The notes below the pieces were generated by a model. That model saw only the letters and a program-made list of their open reading frames with translations. It did no database searches and was not told where the DNA came from. A stretch of DNA of 64,000 nt from UBA2991 sp965116915 (GTDB lineage Bacteria; Chloroflexota; Dehalococcoidia; Tepidiformales; Tepidiformaceae): positions 2,728,001-2,792,000 of the forward strand of contig OZ220739.1 in NCBI GenBank assembly GCA_965116915.1, read 5' to 3'. Both the position numbers and the translations under genes were made by a program. Shown in pieces: positions 1 to 8,437 of the stretch (its first letter is position 1; each line of letters starts with the position of its first letter).

Positions 1-1
1 G

Positions 2-274
2 GACCTGCTGCCGAGCGAGTACTTCAAGCGGCAGTGCTACGCCTGCTTCTGGTTCGAGCGGGGGAGCGCGATCAGCGCGATCGAGCAGATCGGGGCGGAC
101 AACATCCTCTACGAGACAGACTTCCCGCACCCGACGAGCATGTCGCCGGGGCCGAACTCGGTCGCGATCTACCCCAGGGACTTCATCGAGCAGGAGCTGA
201 GCGGCCTGCCCGAGGACACGCTGCGCAAGATCCTCCACGACAACTCGGCGAAGGTGTACGGAGTAGGGGAGTGA
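2..274 (+). CDS. Amidohydrolase family protein, C-terminal part (cut by window edge)
   Basis: The frame is open from base 2 to a TGA at 272-274; the 5' end lies outside the window. The 90 visible residues contain Y-E-T-D-F-P-H, which matches the metal-binding Asp segment (E-S-D-F-P-H type) of amidohydrolase_2 family TIM-barrel enzymes. The C-terminal segment L-P-E-D-T-L-R-K-I-L-H-D-N-S-A-K-V-Y is the usual closing helix of that family. These enzymes hydrolyse or decarboxylate cyclic or aromatic substrates; the substrate here cannot be told. The stop overlaps the start of the next gene (GTGA), so the two are probably translationally coupled. Confidence 0.8.
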   Translation, partial: DLLPSEYFKRQCYACFWFERGSAISAIEQIGADNILYETDFPHPTSMSPGPNSVAIYPRDFIEQELSGLPEDTLRKILHDNSAKVYGVGE

Positions 275-1590
275 CGGCCACCGAGCCGCGGGTCGACTGG
301 GACGCCGCGTTCGAAGAGGCGCTCGGCATCCTGCAGGAGTACCTGCGCATCGACACGTCGAACCCGCCGGGGCGGGAGCGGCTGGCGTGCGACTACCTGG
401 GCAGCATCCTCGAGCGGGAGGGGGTCGAGTACGAGCTGTTCGACCCGGGGGATGACCGGGTCTCGCTGCGGGCGGTGCTCAAGGGCGACGGGAGCCGTCC
501 GCCCTTGATGCTGCTGAACCACACGGACGTGGTTCCGGTGGAGCGGGAGTACTGGGACGAGGAGCCGTTCGCGGGGATCATCCGGAACGGCGAGATCTGG
601 GGGCGGGGAACGCTCGACATGAAGGGTCTGGGGGTGGCGGAGCTGCTGACGTTCCTGCTGCTGAAGCGCGCGGGCCTACCGCTGACGCGCGACATCGTGT
701 TCCTGGCGGTGGCGGACGAGGAGGCGGGCGGGCTGCTCGGCATCGAGTGGCTGGCGGAGCACCATCCCGACGCGCTGGAGGCGGAGTTTGTCATCAACGA
801 GGGCGGGGGCGGCTCGACGGAGTTGTTCGGCGTGAAGCGGCCGGTCTTCACGGTGACGACGGCGGAGAAGGGGCCGCTCTGGCTGCGGATGGTGGCGGAG
901 GGGCGAGCGGGGCACGGGTCGGTGCCGCACAACGACAACCCCCTCGACCGGCTCGTGCGCGCGCTGGGCAAGCTGCAGGAGTGGGAGCGCACGCCAGAGC
1001 TCTCGCCGGTGCTGGAGGAGTACTTCGAGCGGCTCGAGCGGGCCGGTATCTACAGCGGCGGCACGTCGCTCAAGGAGCTGGAGCAGACGGCGGCGAGCGA
1101 CGTACGTGTGCGCGCCCTGCTGACGAACACGATCAGCGCGACGACGGCGACCGCGGGGATGAAGCACAACGTCATCCCCGGGCGGGCGGAGGCGACAATC
1201 GACTGCCGCCTGCTGCCGGGCGTCGACCCTGACGCGTTCGAGGCGGAGCTGACGCGCGTTATCGACGACCCGAAGGTGCGGCTCGAGCGGGTGTTCGCGG
1301 GCGCCTCAGACACGAGCTCGCACGACACGGAGCTGTTCGCCACGATCGAGTCGGTCGTGCGCGAGCTGGTCGAGGACGCGGTGGTGACGCCGGGCGTGAC
1401 GGCCGGGTTCACGGACAGCCGCGTGTTCCGCAACCAGGGAGTCGTGGCCTACGGGTTCTCGGGCGGGCTCACCCCACCGAGCCTGGCGCGGACGGTGCAC
1501 GGCCACAACGAGCGCATGACCCTCGACAGCTTCCGGCTGAGCTGCCAGATGATCTACGAGGTCACGCGGCGGATGTGTAGTAGTGAATAG
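271..1590 (+). CDS. M20/M25/M40 family metallopeptidase (ArgE/DapE-like)
   Basis: The 439-residue product is a zinc-dependent amidohydrolase/carboxypeptidase of the ArgE/DapE/ACY1 type. Family metal ligands and catalytic residues are visible: H-T-D-V-V-P (His84, Asp86), G-R-G-T-L-D-M-K-G (Asp116), A-D-E-E-A-G-G (Glu150/151) and a C-terminal H-G-H-N-E. The dimerisation (lid) domain lies between. The GTG at 271 is preferred over an upstream ATG at 34, because the latter reads through the amidohydrolase gene in another frame. The GTGA overlap with that gene argues for a two-gene catabolic operon. The last residues and the stop (agtagtgaatag) lie inside a CTAGTGG-family repeat, so the C-terminus may have been altered by repeat insertion. 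Substrate unknown. Confidence 0.88.
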   Translation: MTATEPRVDWDAAFEEALGILQEYLRIDTSNPPGRERLACDYLGSILEREGVEYELFDPGDDRVSLRAVLKGDGSRPPLMLLNHTDVVPVEREYWDEEPFAGIIRNGEIWGRGTLDMKGLGVAELLTFLLLKRAGLPLTRDIVFLAVADEEAGGLLGIEWLAEHHPDALEAEFVINEGGGGSTELFGVKRPVFTVTTAEKGPLWLRMVAEGRAGHGSVPHNDNPLDRLVRALGKLQEWERTPELSPVLEEYFERLERAGIYSGGTSLKELEQTAASDVRVRALLTNTISATTATAGMKHNVIPGRAEATIDCRLLPGVDPDAFEAELTRVIDDPKVRLERVFAGASDTSSHDTELFATIESVVRELVEDAVVTPGVTAGFTDSRVFRNQGVVAYGFSGGLTPPSLARTVHGHNERMTLDSFRLSCQMIYEVTRRMCSSE

Positions 1591-1613
1591 TGGCTAGTGA
1601 CTGGTGGTTAGTC
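1578..1613. repeat. CTAGTGG-family repeat, single arm (R1)
   Basis: An AGTGGCTAGTGACTGGTGG-type segment matches the arms of the larger inverted repeats at 4097-4200 and 4540-4638. Only one arm is evident here. It begins inside the last codons of the M20 peptidase and supplies its TAG stop. It lies between convergent genes. Confidence 0.7.
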
Positions 1614-1644
1614 CTCACCCAACCACCCACGAGGGGCGGGCCCG

Positions 1645-1857
1645 CTAGCCGTTGAGGATGGCGTCGAGGAAGAAGAGGGCGAAGAGCGCGGCTATCACGC
1701 CGACGCTGAGAATGCCGTAGATCACCTTCAGCCAGAGCGGCTGCCCGAGCGCGCCGTTCCAGAACCAGGCCACAATCTGGTCCCGCGAGTTGCCGCTACG
1801 CTCGCGTTCGTAGGCGCGACGCCAGCGCTCCTCGTCGGACTCGTCGCCGGGACTCAT
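1645..1857 (-). CDS. Small single-pass membrane protein, function unknown
   Basis: The product is 70 residues long. A charged N-terminal half (S-D-E-E-R-W-R-R-A-Y-E-R-E-R) is followed by one hydrophobic segment at about residues 43-67, ending in D-A-I-L-N-G. No enzymatic motif is visible. The ORF is intact, has a plausible ATG and sits alone between convergent or tail-to-tail neighbours. It may be a small membrane-anchored accessory protein, but nothing in the context assigns a role. Confidence 0.55.
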   Translation of the reverse strand: MSPGDESDEERWRRAYERERSGNSRDQIVAWFWNGALGQPLWLKVIYGILSVGVIAALFALFFLDAILNG

Positions 1858-1900
1858 GGCCCGGCAGTATGACAGGCCAGTGCTGGCGGGCGGGGCGGCG

Positions 1901-2761
1901 CTAGTCCCAGGGGTCGCCGGGGTTGATGGGCTTGCCGCGGCCCTCGGGGTCGAACTCGTCCATGGGCCAGGGGCCGGGCGAGTAGCCGCGGCTGGCGGTC
2001 AGGCCGCCGTCGAGCGGCAGGATCGCGCCGGTCACGTACTGGGAGGCGTCGGAGGCGAGGAAGACGATGGGGCCGACGAGGTCCTCCGTCTGGCCGATGC
2101 GGCGCATGGGTGTGCGCCCCTCGAGCATCTCCATGACGCCGCTCTGGATAAGGCCGTCGTGGGTCATGGGGGTATCGAAAACGGTGGGGGCAAGGGCGTT
2201 CACGCGGATGCCGCGGTCGCCCCACTCGGTGGCGAGGAACTCGGTGAGGCGGGTGACGCCGCCCTTGGCGGCGAAGTAGCCGGGGGTGCGGCCTTCGAAG
2301 CCGCCGACGCCGAAGATGGAGCTGAGATTGATGATGTTGCCGTGGCCCTGGCGCAGGAAGTACTGGGCGGCGGCGCGGCAGCAGTGCCAGAGACCGGTGA
2401 GGTCGGTCTCGACGATCTGGCGGAACATGTCGTTGTCGGAGTGCTCGGCGCGCCAGGCGCTGAGGTCGGAGATGCCGGCGTTGTTGATGAGGACATCAAC
2501 GGTGCCGAACTCGTCCCAGGCGGCCTTCATGAGGTTCTCGACCTGCTCGTAGTCGGTGACGTCGCACGCGACGGGGAGGAAGCGCCGGCCCTTGGCCTCG
2601 ATCATGGCGGCGGTGTCCCCGAGGCGATCGAGGCTGCGCGAGGTGCCGACGATGTCGGCGCCGCGATCGGAGAGGGCATCGGCCCAGGTGACACCGAACC
2701 CATAGCTCGCGCCGGTGACGATGACCGTCTTGCCTTCCATCGAGAACACGTCTTCTGACAT
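1901..2761 (-). CDS. Short-chain dehydrogenase/reductase (SDR)
   Basis: This 286-residue NAD(P)-dependent oxidoreductase carries the classical SDR signatures. They are the cofactor motif T-G-A-S-Y-G-F-G near residues 16-23, N-N-A-G near 92, a catalytic Ser in N-L-S-S-I and Y-F-A-A-K as the YxxxK pair. The start at 2761 is chosen because a ggaggg ribosome-binding site precedes it and the protein then begins just before the Rossmann fold; an upstream in-frame ATG at 2857 would add 32 unrelated residues. The C-terminal tail after L-D-G-G-L is longer than usual (about 30 residues). Substrate unknown; it is one of five SDRs in the window. Confidence 0.88.
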   Translation of the reverse strand: MSEDVFSMEGKTVIVTGASYGFGVTWADALSDRGADIVGTSRSLDRLGDTAAMIEAKGRRFLPVACDVTDYEQVENLMKAAWDEFGTVDVLINNAGISDLSAWRAEHSDNDMFRQIVETDLTGLWHCCRAAAQYFLRQGHGNIINLSSIFGVGGFEGRTPGYFAAKGGVTRLTEFLATEWGDRGIRVNALAPTVFDTPMTHDGLIQSGVMEMLEGRTPMRRIGQTEDLVGPIVFLASDASQYVTGAILPLDGGLTASRGYSPGPWPMDEFDPEGRGKPINPGDPWD

Positions 2762-2877
2762 AGCGAAACCCTCCGGGACGGGGATTGTACGGGCGGTTCC
2801 GTTGCGCGCACGGCGTTCACGCGGGTGGGGTTCGCACGGCGTATCCTGCGCGGGCACGAAGCGCCGGAGGTAGCCAC

Positions 2878-4095
2878 ATGTCCCCCAAACGCGTCCTGAC
2901 CGAGCTGGACGAGTATCCCCGCCACCAGACGATCGACACGTTCGACATCATCGCGAACCCGAGCCCGGGCTGGAGCGACGGCTACTGGCACTGCATCGGC
3001 GACCCCGACGGCGAGGTCAACCTGATCACGGCGCTGCGGCTGTACCACAACACGAACACGATCGACGCCTACTCGATCCTGAGCACGGGCGACGGGAAGC
3101 AGTACAACGTGCGGGCGACGCGCCGCCTGCGTCCGGACATCGACGACCTGACGGTGGGGCCGTTCTCGCAGGAGATCATCCGGGGGCTGCGGACGCTGCG
3201 GCTGGGGCTGGAGGAGACGGACGTCGACTGCTCGTTCGACATCCTCTGGGAGAGCTCGGCGCCGCCGTACGACGAGTGTCCCGGCGTGAAGATGTACCAG
3301 GACGGAAGGATGGTGGGCGAGCGCTCGAACCTCGTGCAGCTCGGCTGGCTCTCGGGCTGGATCAAGGTCGGCGGGAAGGAGTACCGCTTCGACGTGGACG
3401 ACGGCTGGGTGGGGGCGAAGGACCACTCCTGGGGCCAGGCGAACACGGGCGAGGGCGAGCAGCCGAACCGTCACGCGGCGCCGCCGCTGGAGCGGCGGTC
3501 GGTCTGGGGGAAGCCGGGGGCGCGCTGGTGGGCGCTGGTGCGTTTCCCGGACCGCTCGATGTACTGCTCGTTCCGGCACCACACCGACGGGACGATCGTG
3601 GCCTCGGGCACGGGCGGCGGGAACCTGCCGGAGTACGGGCGGGTACACAGCCGCATCGACTACCCGTACGACTCCGGCAAGGAGGGGTGGGCGTACACGG
3701 ACGTGGACGTGGTGAGCACGGAGTTCGAGGACGGCTTCCCGCGGCTGAAGAGCGCGCGGCTGGATCTGACGCGCCCGGACGGGGGCGTGGACCGCTTCCT
3801 GCTGGAAACGGTGAGCAAGCCCGTCTACATGCAGGGGGGCGGCTACTGGGGCGGCTGGGACGACGGGCTCGGGCGGGGCGTGTACCGCGACGAACTGGTG
3901 GAGGGGGAGGTCTGGGACGTCTCCCACCCGGTGATCGTGCGGGACATGGACGGGAACGAGGTGAAGCAGCGGCCGGGCGGCCACTTCGCCGAGCTGTACA
4001 CGCGCTACACGAACCTCGACGACCCGAACGACGTGGGTCTGGGGCTGCAGGAGTGCGTGTTCGCCCAGGAGTACCAGGGCATCAAGGCGATGTGA
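2878..4095 (+). CDS. Conserved protein with a lipocalin-like/AttH-CrtC-type fold (tentative)
   Basis: The product is 405 residues. The start at 2878 is set by the cggagg site at 2864-2869; the longer upstream frame is rejected. The protein is rich in Trp, Gly and Asp, with repeated beta-strand-like segments and a K-D-H-S-W-G motif near residue 180. That motif recalls proteins related to hydroxyneurosporene hydratase (CrtC) and AttH, often found beside SDRs and CoA-dependent catabolic genes. No signal peptide is visible. The fold assignment is an inference from motif and composition, and no reaction can be assigned. It is divergently placed from the SDR upstream. Confidence 0.5.
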   Translation: MSPKRVLTELDEYPRHQTIDTFDIIANPSPGWSDGYWHCIGDPDGEVNLITALRLYHNTNTIDAYSILSTGDGKQYNVRATRRLRPDIDDLTVGPFSQEIIRGLRTLRLGLEETDVDCSFDILWESSAPPYDECPGVKMYQDGRMVGERSNLVQLGWLSGWIKVGGKEYRFDVDDGWVGAKDHSWGQANTGEGEQPNRHAAPPLERRSVWGKPGARWWALVRFPDRSMYCSFRHHTDGTIVASGTGGGNLPEYGRVHSRIDYPYDSGKEGWAYTDVDVVSTEFEDGFPRLKSARLDLTRPDGGVDRFLLETVSKPVYMQGGGYWGGWDDGLGRGVYRDELVEGEVWDVSHPVIVRDMDGNEVKQRPGGHFAELYTRYTNLDDPNDVGLGLQECVFAQEYQGIKAM

Positions 4096-4096
4096 C

Positions 4097-4200
4097 AGTA
4101 GTGACTAGTGGTTCGTGGCTAGTGGCTGGTCCCCGCCACCCCACCAAACGGGGGTGGCCGGGTGGGGACTAGCCACCAGTCACTATCCACTAGCCACTAA
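4097..4200. repeat. CTAGTGG-family large inverted repeat (R2)
   Basis: The left arm (about 4097-4137) and right arm (about 4162-4200) are imperfect inverted copies built from GTGGCTAGTGGCTGGTCCCC and its complement. They are separated by a G/C-rich centre. The repeat starts 2 bp after one stop codon and ends 3 bp before the convergent gene's stop, so it could also serve as a bidirectional terminator. Confidence 0.8.
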
Positions 4201-4203
4201 CGG

Positions 4204-4491
4204 CTACATGCCCGGCAAAATGACGAGCGTTCCGGGGGCGCCTTCGATGCGGAGGCCGCGGACGGCTGCGTAGTCGTCGGAGTTGTACCAGGCCTTGGCC
4301 GTCTCGACGTCGGCGAACTCGATGAGGACGAAGCGGTTGTTGGGGACTTCGCCCTCGATGACCTCGGGCTCCTCGGTGTAGGCGAGGACGTTGGCATTGA
4401 ACGGGGCGAGGCTTCCGCCCGCTCCGGCGAGGTACTGGTTGAGCTTGTCGCGGTCTTCGACCCGACCCTGCGCGAGCACGTATGCGGCCAT
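4204..4491 (-). CDS. DUF1330 family protein
   Basis: This 95-residue protein has the pattern of DUF1330/dimeric alpha-beta barrel proteins: M-A-A-Y-V-L-A-Q-G-R-V at the N-terminus, then F-V-L-I-E-F-A-D-V-E-T-A-K-A-W-Y-N-S-D-D-Y in the middle. The latter is the family hallmark (alignable to FPS-xE-A-A-xAWYxSPEY). A clear aggag site precedes the ATG at 4491. Members form ferredoxin-like dimers, and their biochemical role is generally unknown. Confidence 0.82.
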   Translation of the reverse strand: MAAYVLAQGRVEDRDKLNQYLAGAGGSLAPFNANVLAYTEEPEVIEGEVPNNRFVLIEFADVETAKAWYNSDDYAAVRGLRIEGAPGTLVILPGM

Positions 4492-4539
4492 GGGGAATCT
4501 CCTGTCAGGGGGTTTGAGGTGGGCGCCAATGCTACAGCG

Positions 4540-4638
4540 AACTAGTGATTAGTGGCTGGTGGCTAGTGGCTAGTCCCCGGCCGGCCACCCCTACGGGGCG
4601 GGGACCAGTCACCAGTCACTAGCCACCAGCCACTAGTT
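4540..4638. repeat. CTAGTGG-family inverted repeat with long arms (R3)
   Basis: Two arms of about 39 nt (4540-4578 and 4600-4638) are near-perfect inverted copies separated by 21 bp. They could form a very stable cruciform or RNA hairpin. The right arm contains the stop codon of the yqgE gene (tag at 4635-4633), so the repeat was inserted at, or defines, the end of that gene. Confidence 0.85.
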
Positions 4639-5190
4639 GACGCCGGGCTCGGCGGGGTGGCTGGCGAAGCGGGCGAGCTCGCCGCCCTGACGGCGAAGGA
4701 CATCGCGCCAGAGGTCGGCGGGGGTGGCGGCGAAGGGGTCGTCGGGGAGGGCGTCGACGATGAACCAGCCGTGGGTCGCGATCTCGCCCTCGAGCTGGCC
4801 CGCGCCCCAGCCGGCGTAGCCGGCGAAGAAGCGCATGCGCCCGAGGCGGCCCTCGAAGTGGTCGGGGCCCTTGCCGGGATCGACGAGGCCGAGGCCGGGG
4901 GCGATACGCAGGCCCCAGCGGTCGACGGGCATGTCGTCGCCGGTGGCCATGGCGAAGACGGAGGCGGTGGAGACGGGGCCACCGCGGAAGAGGACGGCGG
5001 GCTCGACGGCGTGGCCGTCCCACTCGGGGAGGTGGGCGGAAACGGTCTCGCCGTTCATGGCGTGGTTGAGAACGAGTCCGAAAGCGCCCTCCTTGTCGTG
5101 CGCGCAGAGGAGAACGACGGTGCGCCAGAAGTTCGGGTCCTCGATGTTGGGGGTGGCGACAAGGAGGCGTCCGGTGTGGAAGTCGGGCAT
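4633..5190 (-). CDS. YqgE/AlgH family protein (UPF0301)
   Basis: The product is 185 residues, the usual length for the YqgE/AlgH family. Recognisable family segments are G-R-L-L-V-A-T-P near the N-terminus, F-G-L-V-L-N-H near residue 38, F-R-G-G-P-V near 70 and F-A-G-Y-A-G-W-G-A-G-Q-L-E-G-E near 122. Members are cytosolic proteins of uncertain function, linked to transcriptional regulation of alginate in pseudomonads. The ATG at 5190 lies 2 nt after the stop of the CaiB fusion gene, implying co-transcription. The last residue and the stop fall inside an inverted repeat. Confidence 0.88.
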   Translation of the reverse strand: MPDFHTGRLLVATPNIEDPNFWRTVVLLCAHDKEGAFGLVLNHAMNGETVSAHLPEWDGHAVEPAVLFRGGPVSTASVFAMATGDDMPVDRWGLRIAPGLGLVDPGKGPDHFEGRLGRMRFFAGYAGWGAGQLEGEIATHGWFIVDALPDDPFAATPADLWRDVLRRQGGELARFASHPAEPGVN

Positions 5191-5192
5191 GG

Positions 5193-7622
5193 TCAGGCCG
5201 TGACGGCGGCGAGCGGGGCGGGTGCCTCGGACCAGAGCACGCCCCGCGCGCGGAGGGCGTCGATGGCGGCGGGGTCGTAGCCGAGCTCGGCGAGGATGGC
5301 GTCGCCCTGCTCGCCGGCGAGGGGGAAGCCGCGGAGCTCGAGCTTGTTCTCGCTGAATCCCGTGAGGGGGCCGTAGCGCTCGTAGTCGCCGAAGTTGGCG
5401 CTGTGGGCGGGGACGCGGAGGCCGTTGGCGGCGACGTGCTCGTTGCGGGCGATGAACTCGTGGACGGGAGCGGCGTCGGCGCGGACGCAGCCGAGGCCCT
5501 CGGTCGCGAGCAGCGCCTCCCACTCGTCCGCGGAGCGCCCGGCGAAGAGTTCGGCAAGCGCCCCGGCGAGGGCGCCGGCGTTGGCGGCGCGAGCTTCGGG
5601 GGTGGTGAAGCGGGGGTCGGCGGCGAGGTCGGAGCGGGCGGCCAGCTCGCAGAAGCGCTCCCACTCGGGTTGCACGGCCAGTCCGAGGAAGACCCAGCCC
5701 TCGGCCGCCTGGTAGAGCCGCCAGGTCGGGCCGAGGCCATGGAGGTCGCGATCGAGGGTGGGGCGGGGGGGCTTGCCCTCGTAGGCGATGAAGTCGTCGG
5801 CGTTGGCCCAGGCGTTCGCCCCGAACATGTCGACGAACACCTCCTGACCGTGGCCGAAGCGACGGCGAGCGTAGAGGCCGAGGAGGGAGGCGGAGGCGAC
5901 GACGACGGAGGTGTTGGGGTCGGGGTTGAGCTCGTTGGCGCGGAAGAACTTGCGGGCGACTTCGCGCAGCTCGGGGATGGTCGTGCAGACGGGGGGCATG
6001 CCCTCGCCCATCTGCATGAGCGCGCCGCCGAGCCCGGCCCCGGGGATGGGGTGGGTGGAAGGGCGGTGGGCGCCTGGGCCGTTCCGTCCGTAGCCGTTTA
6101 CGTAGACGTAGACGAGCTCGGGGCGGATGGTTTTGAGGGTCTCGTAGCCGATGCCGAGGCGCTCGGGCACGCCGGGACGGTAGTTGTGGATGATGATGTC
6201 GGTGGAAGCGGCGAGGGACTGGACGATCTGCTGCCCCTCCTGGCTCTTCAGGTCGAGGGCGATGCTCTCCTTGCTGCCGTTGCAGCGGCCGGCGCCGAGG
6301 GAAGCGATGCCCATGGCGCGGAAGGGATCGCCGCCGATGGGCTCGACCTTGATGACGCGTGCGCCGAGGTCGGCGAGGATGGCGGCGCCGAGGGGCGCGG
6401 CGATGACGGTGGCGAACTCAAGGACGGTGACGCCCTGGAGGGGCGGGCCGGAGGCGGGGGTGGCGGGGACGGAGGGGCGGGCGGGAGCGGCCTCGGCGAG
6501 GACCTCTGCGGTGTGTTGGCCGGGCTCGGGACCAGGTTCGCCGGCGGCGCCGGGGGTCGCGGTGAGGCGTGCGAGGGCGCCGAGTTGTCGCACGGTCCCG
6601 AGGGTGGGGTGCTCGCGCTCGACGACGTGGCCGTTGAGGACGAGGTCGGGATCGTCGAGGGCCTGCTGGGTGCTCTGGAAGGGGGTGGCGGCCACGCCGC
6701 CGTGCTCGATGAAGGTCGCCATCCACTCGTCGGCCGTGCGTTCGAGCATGCGCTCGAACATGCGGTCGCGGAGGCGCTCGCGGGCCTCATCCGACCAGGT
6801 GGCGGGGCTGCCCTCGTAGTCGGGGTCGGCGAAGACGTCGGCGAGGTCGACGGCGGCGAGGTAGTTATCGAAGAGGTGGGCCATGAGGTTCCCGAACTGG
6901 AGCCAGCGGCCGTCCTTCGTCTGGAGGGCGTGGTAGTTGAGGGTGGGCATGACGGGCATGACGAGGCCGGCGAACAGTTCGGGGAAGCGGTCGCCGAGCT
7001 GGGCGCGGAAGAGGCCGCCGAGGTCGTAGGCGAAGAGGCCCTGGAGGAGGCTGGTCTCGACGAGCTGGCCGCGGCCGCTCTCCTCGCGGGCCATGAGGGC
7101 GGCGAGGATGCCGTGGAGGGCGGCCTGGGAGGTGGCGTGGGAGCCGGCCTGGACGGCGGGGTAGGCGGGACCTTCGCGGTCGGCGAGGCCGCTGAAGGTG
7201 AGCATGCGTCCGAGGCGGGCGGCGACAACGGCCTCGTAGCCGGGGTAGCCCGCGTACGGTCCTTCCGGCCCGAAGCCGGTGATGGCGCAGTAGACGAGGG
7301 CGGGATTGATGGCGCTGAGGGTCTCGTAGTCCGCACCGAGGGCCTCGGCTTTGCCGGGGCGGCCGCTCATGACGACGACATCGGCGCTCCCGGCCAGGCG
7401 GGCGAGGGACTCGCGGCCCTCGTCGGTCTTCAGGTCGAGGACGGCGCTGCGCTTCCCCCGCAGCCACATGGGGGCGTTCGCGACGGAGCGCCAGGGATCG
7501 CCGCCGGGGCGTTCGACCTTGACGACGTCGGCGCCGAAGTCGGCGAGCACCATGGTGGTGATGCCACCGATGGGGCCTTCGCTGAGGTCGAGCACGCGGA
7601 GATCGTCGAGCAGTTCGGGCAT
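5193..7622 (-). CDS. Tandem-fused CaiB/BaiF family III CoA-transferase
   Basis: The 809-residue protein contains two complete class III CoA-transferase units. The first runs from about residue 3 (L-R-V-L-D-L-S-E-G-P) and the second from about 400 (V-T-V-L-E-F-A-T-V-I-A-A-P). Each has the A-D-x-G-A-x-V-I/V-K-V-E nucleotide-contact segment. The repeat E-P-I-G-G-D-P-F-R after the second copy mirrors E-R-P-G-G-D-P-W-R after the first. Such enzymes transfer CoA between organic acids; fusion of two units suggests an obligate intramolecular pair. The start at 7622 gives M-P-E-L-L-D-D-L-R; an upstream Met adds a low-complexity tail. Substrate unknown. It is downstream of an SDR and upstream of yqgE, probably in one operon. 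Confidence 0.9.
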   Translation of the reverse strand: MPELLDDLRVLDLSEGPIGGITTMVLADFGADVVKVERPGGDPWRSVANAPMWLRGKRSAVLDLKTDEGRESLARLAGSADVVVMSGRPGKAEALGADYETLSAINPALVYCAITGFGPEGPYAGYPGYEAVVAARLGRMLTFSGLADREGPAYPAVQAGSHATSQAALHGILAALMAREESGRGQLVETSLLQGLFAYDLGGLFRAQLGDRFPELFAGLVMPVMPTLNYHALQTKDGRWLQFGNLMAHLFDNYLAAVDLADVFADPDYEGSPATWSDEARERLRDRMFERMLERTADEWMATFIEHGGVAATPFQSTQQALDDPDLVLNGHVVEREHPTLGTVRQLGALARLTATPGAAGEPGPEPGQHTAEVLAEAAPARPSVPATPASGPPLQGVTVLEFATVIAAPLGAAILADLGARVIKVEPIGGDPFRAMGIASLGAGRCNGSKESIALDLKSQEGQQIVQSLAASTDIIIHNYRPGVPERLGIGYETLKTIRPELVYVYVNGYGRNGPGAHRPSTHPIPGAGLGGALMQMGEGMPPVCTTIPELREVARKFFRANELNPDPNTSVVVASASLLGLYARRRFGHGQEVFVDMFGANAWANADDFIAYEGKPPRPTLDRDLHGLGPTWRLYQAAEGWVFLGLAVQPEWERFCELAARSDLAADPRFTTPEARAANAGALAGALAELFAGRSADEWEALLATEGLGCVRADAAPVHEFIARNEHVAANGLRVPAHSANFGDYERYGPLTGFSENKLELRGFPLAGEQGDAILAELGYDPAAIDALRARGVLWSEAPAPLAAVTA

Positions 7623-7650
7623 GGCGACCGTCCGCGGGGATGATACGCCG

Positions 7651-8391
7651 CTAGGCGGGGGCGACGGTGCGGATCTCGCCGGCCTTCGAGTCATCACGGA
7701 TGAAATCGAGGACGGCCTCGGCGATGGCCTCGGGCGGGAGAATGGCGTCGGCGTGGCGTTCGATGGATGGCTGGAGCCAGGAAGCGGGGCGCTGGCCGTC
7801 GCCGGTCTTGCCCTGGAAGGCGGTGCGGACCATGCCGGGGGAGACGGCGTTGACGCGGATGTTGTCGCTCTCGGCGAAGGGGGCGCAGCTCTGGGTGAAG
7901 GACATGACGGCCTTCTTGGTGGCGGAGTACATCGGGTCGAAGGGGAGGTGGCCGTCGCCGGCGACGGAGGCGGTGTTGACGATGGCGCCCCCGCCGCGCT
8001 TGCGCATGGCGTGGATGGCCTCGCGCGTGCCCATCATCACGCCGGAGGTGTTGATGTGCGTCTCCTCGGCGATGCGGGCGAGGGGAGCGTCGGGCCAGTG
8101 GGGCTCGCCGCTGGAGATGCCGGCGTTGTTGTAGACGATGTCGACGCCGCCGTAGGCGGCCTCGGCCTCGGCGAAGAGGTTGGCGATGCTCTCGGGGCTG
8201 GTGACGTCGCAGACGACGAAGGTCGCGGAACCGTCGGCGCCGGTGATCTCGCCGACGGTGGCAGCGCCGCCCGCGGCATCAACGTCGGCGACGACGACAC
8301 TGGCGCCCTCGGCAGCAAGGGCGATGGCGGTGGCGCGCCCGATCCCGGATGCGGCCCCGGTGACGATGGCGACTTTCCCTTCGATCTCCAC
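7651..8391 (-). CDS. Short-chain dehydrogenase/reductase
   Basis: The product has 246 residues. SDR motifs are T-G-A-A-S-G-I-G at residues 11-18, N-N-A-G near 89, Ser in N-T-A-S-V and Y-S-A-T-K near 155. A GTG at 8391 preceded by a gagggggg site starts the protein just before the Rossmann motif; no ATG fits. It lies 28 bp upstream of the double CoA-transferase and is probably co-transcribed with it, consistent with a catabolic acyl-CoA or alcohol/ketone pathway. Substrate unknown. Confidence 0.88.
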   Translation of the reverse strand: MEIEGKVAIVTGAASGIGRATAIALAAEGASVVVADVDAAGGAATVGEITGADGSATFVVCDVTSPESIANLFAEAEAAYGGVDIVYNNAGISSGEPHWPDAPLARIAEETHINTSGVMMGTREAIHAMRKRGGGAIVNTASVAGDGHLPFDPMYSATKKAVMSFTQSCAPFAESDNIRVNAVSPGMVRTAFQGKTGDGQRPASWLQPSIERHADAILPPEAIAEAVLDFIRDDSKAGEIRTVAPA

Positions 8392-8437
8392 GGTGAACCC
8401 CCCTCGCGAGCGGGGGCATTCTAGCGCGGGGCAGGGG

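Noticed and set aside
5403..7643. A 746-residue plus-strand frame opposite the double CoA-transferase
   Set aside because: It is Gly/Glu/Val-rich, without motifs, and is the antisense of a gene with clear family motifs. Long antisense frames are expected at this GC content.
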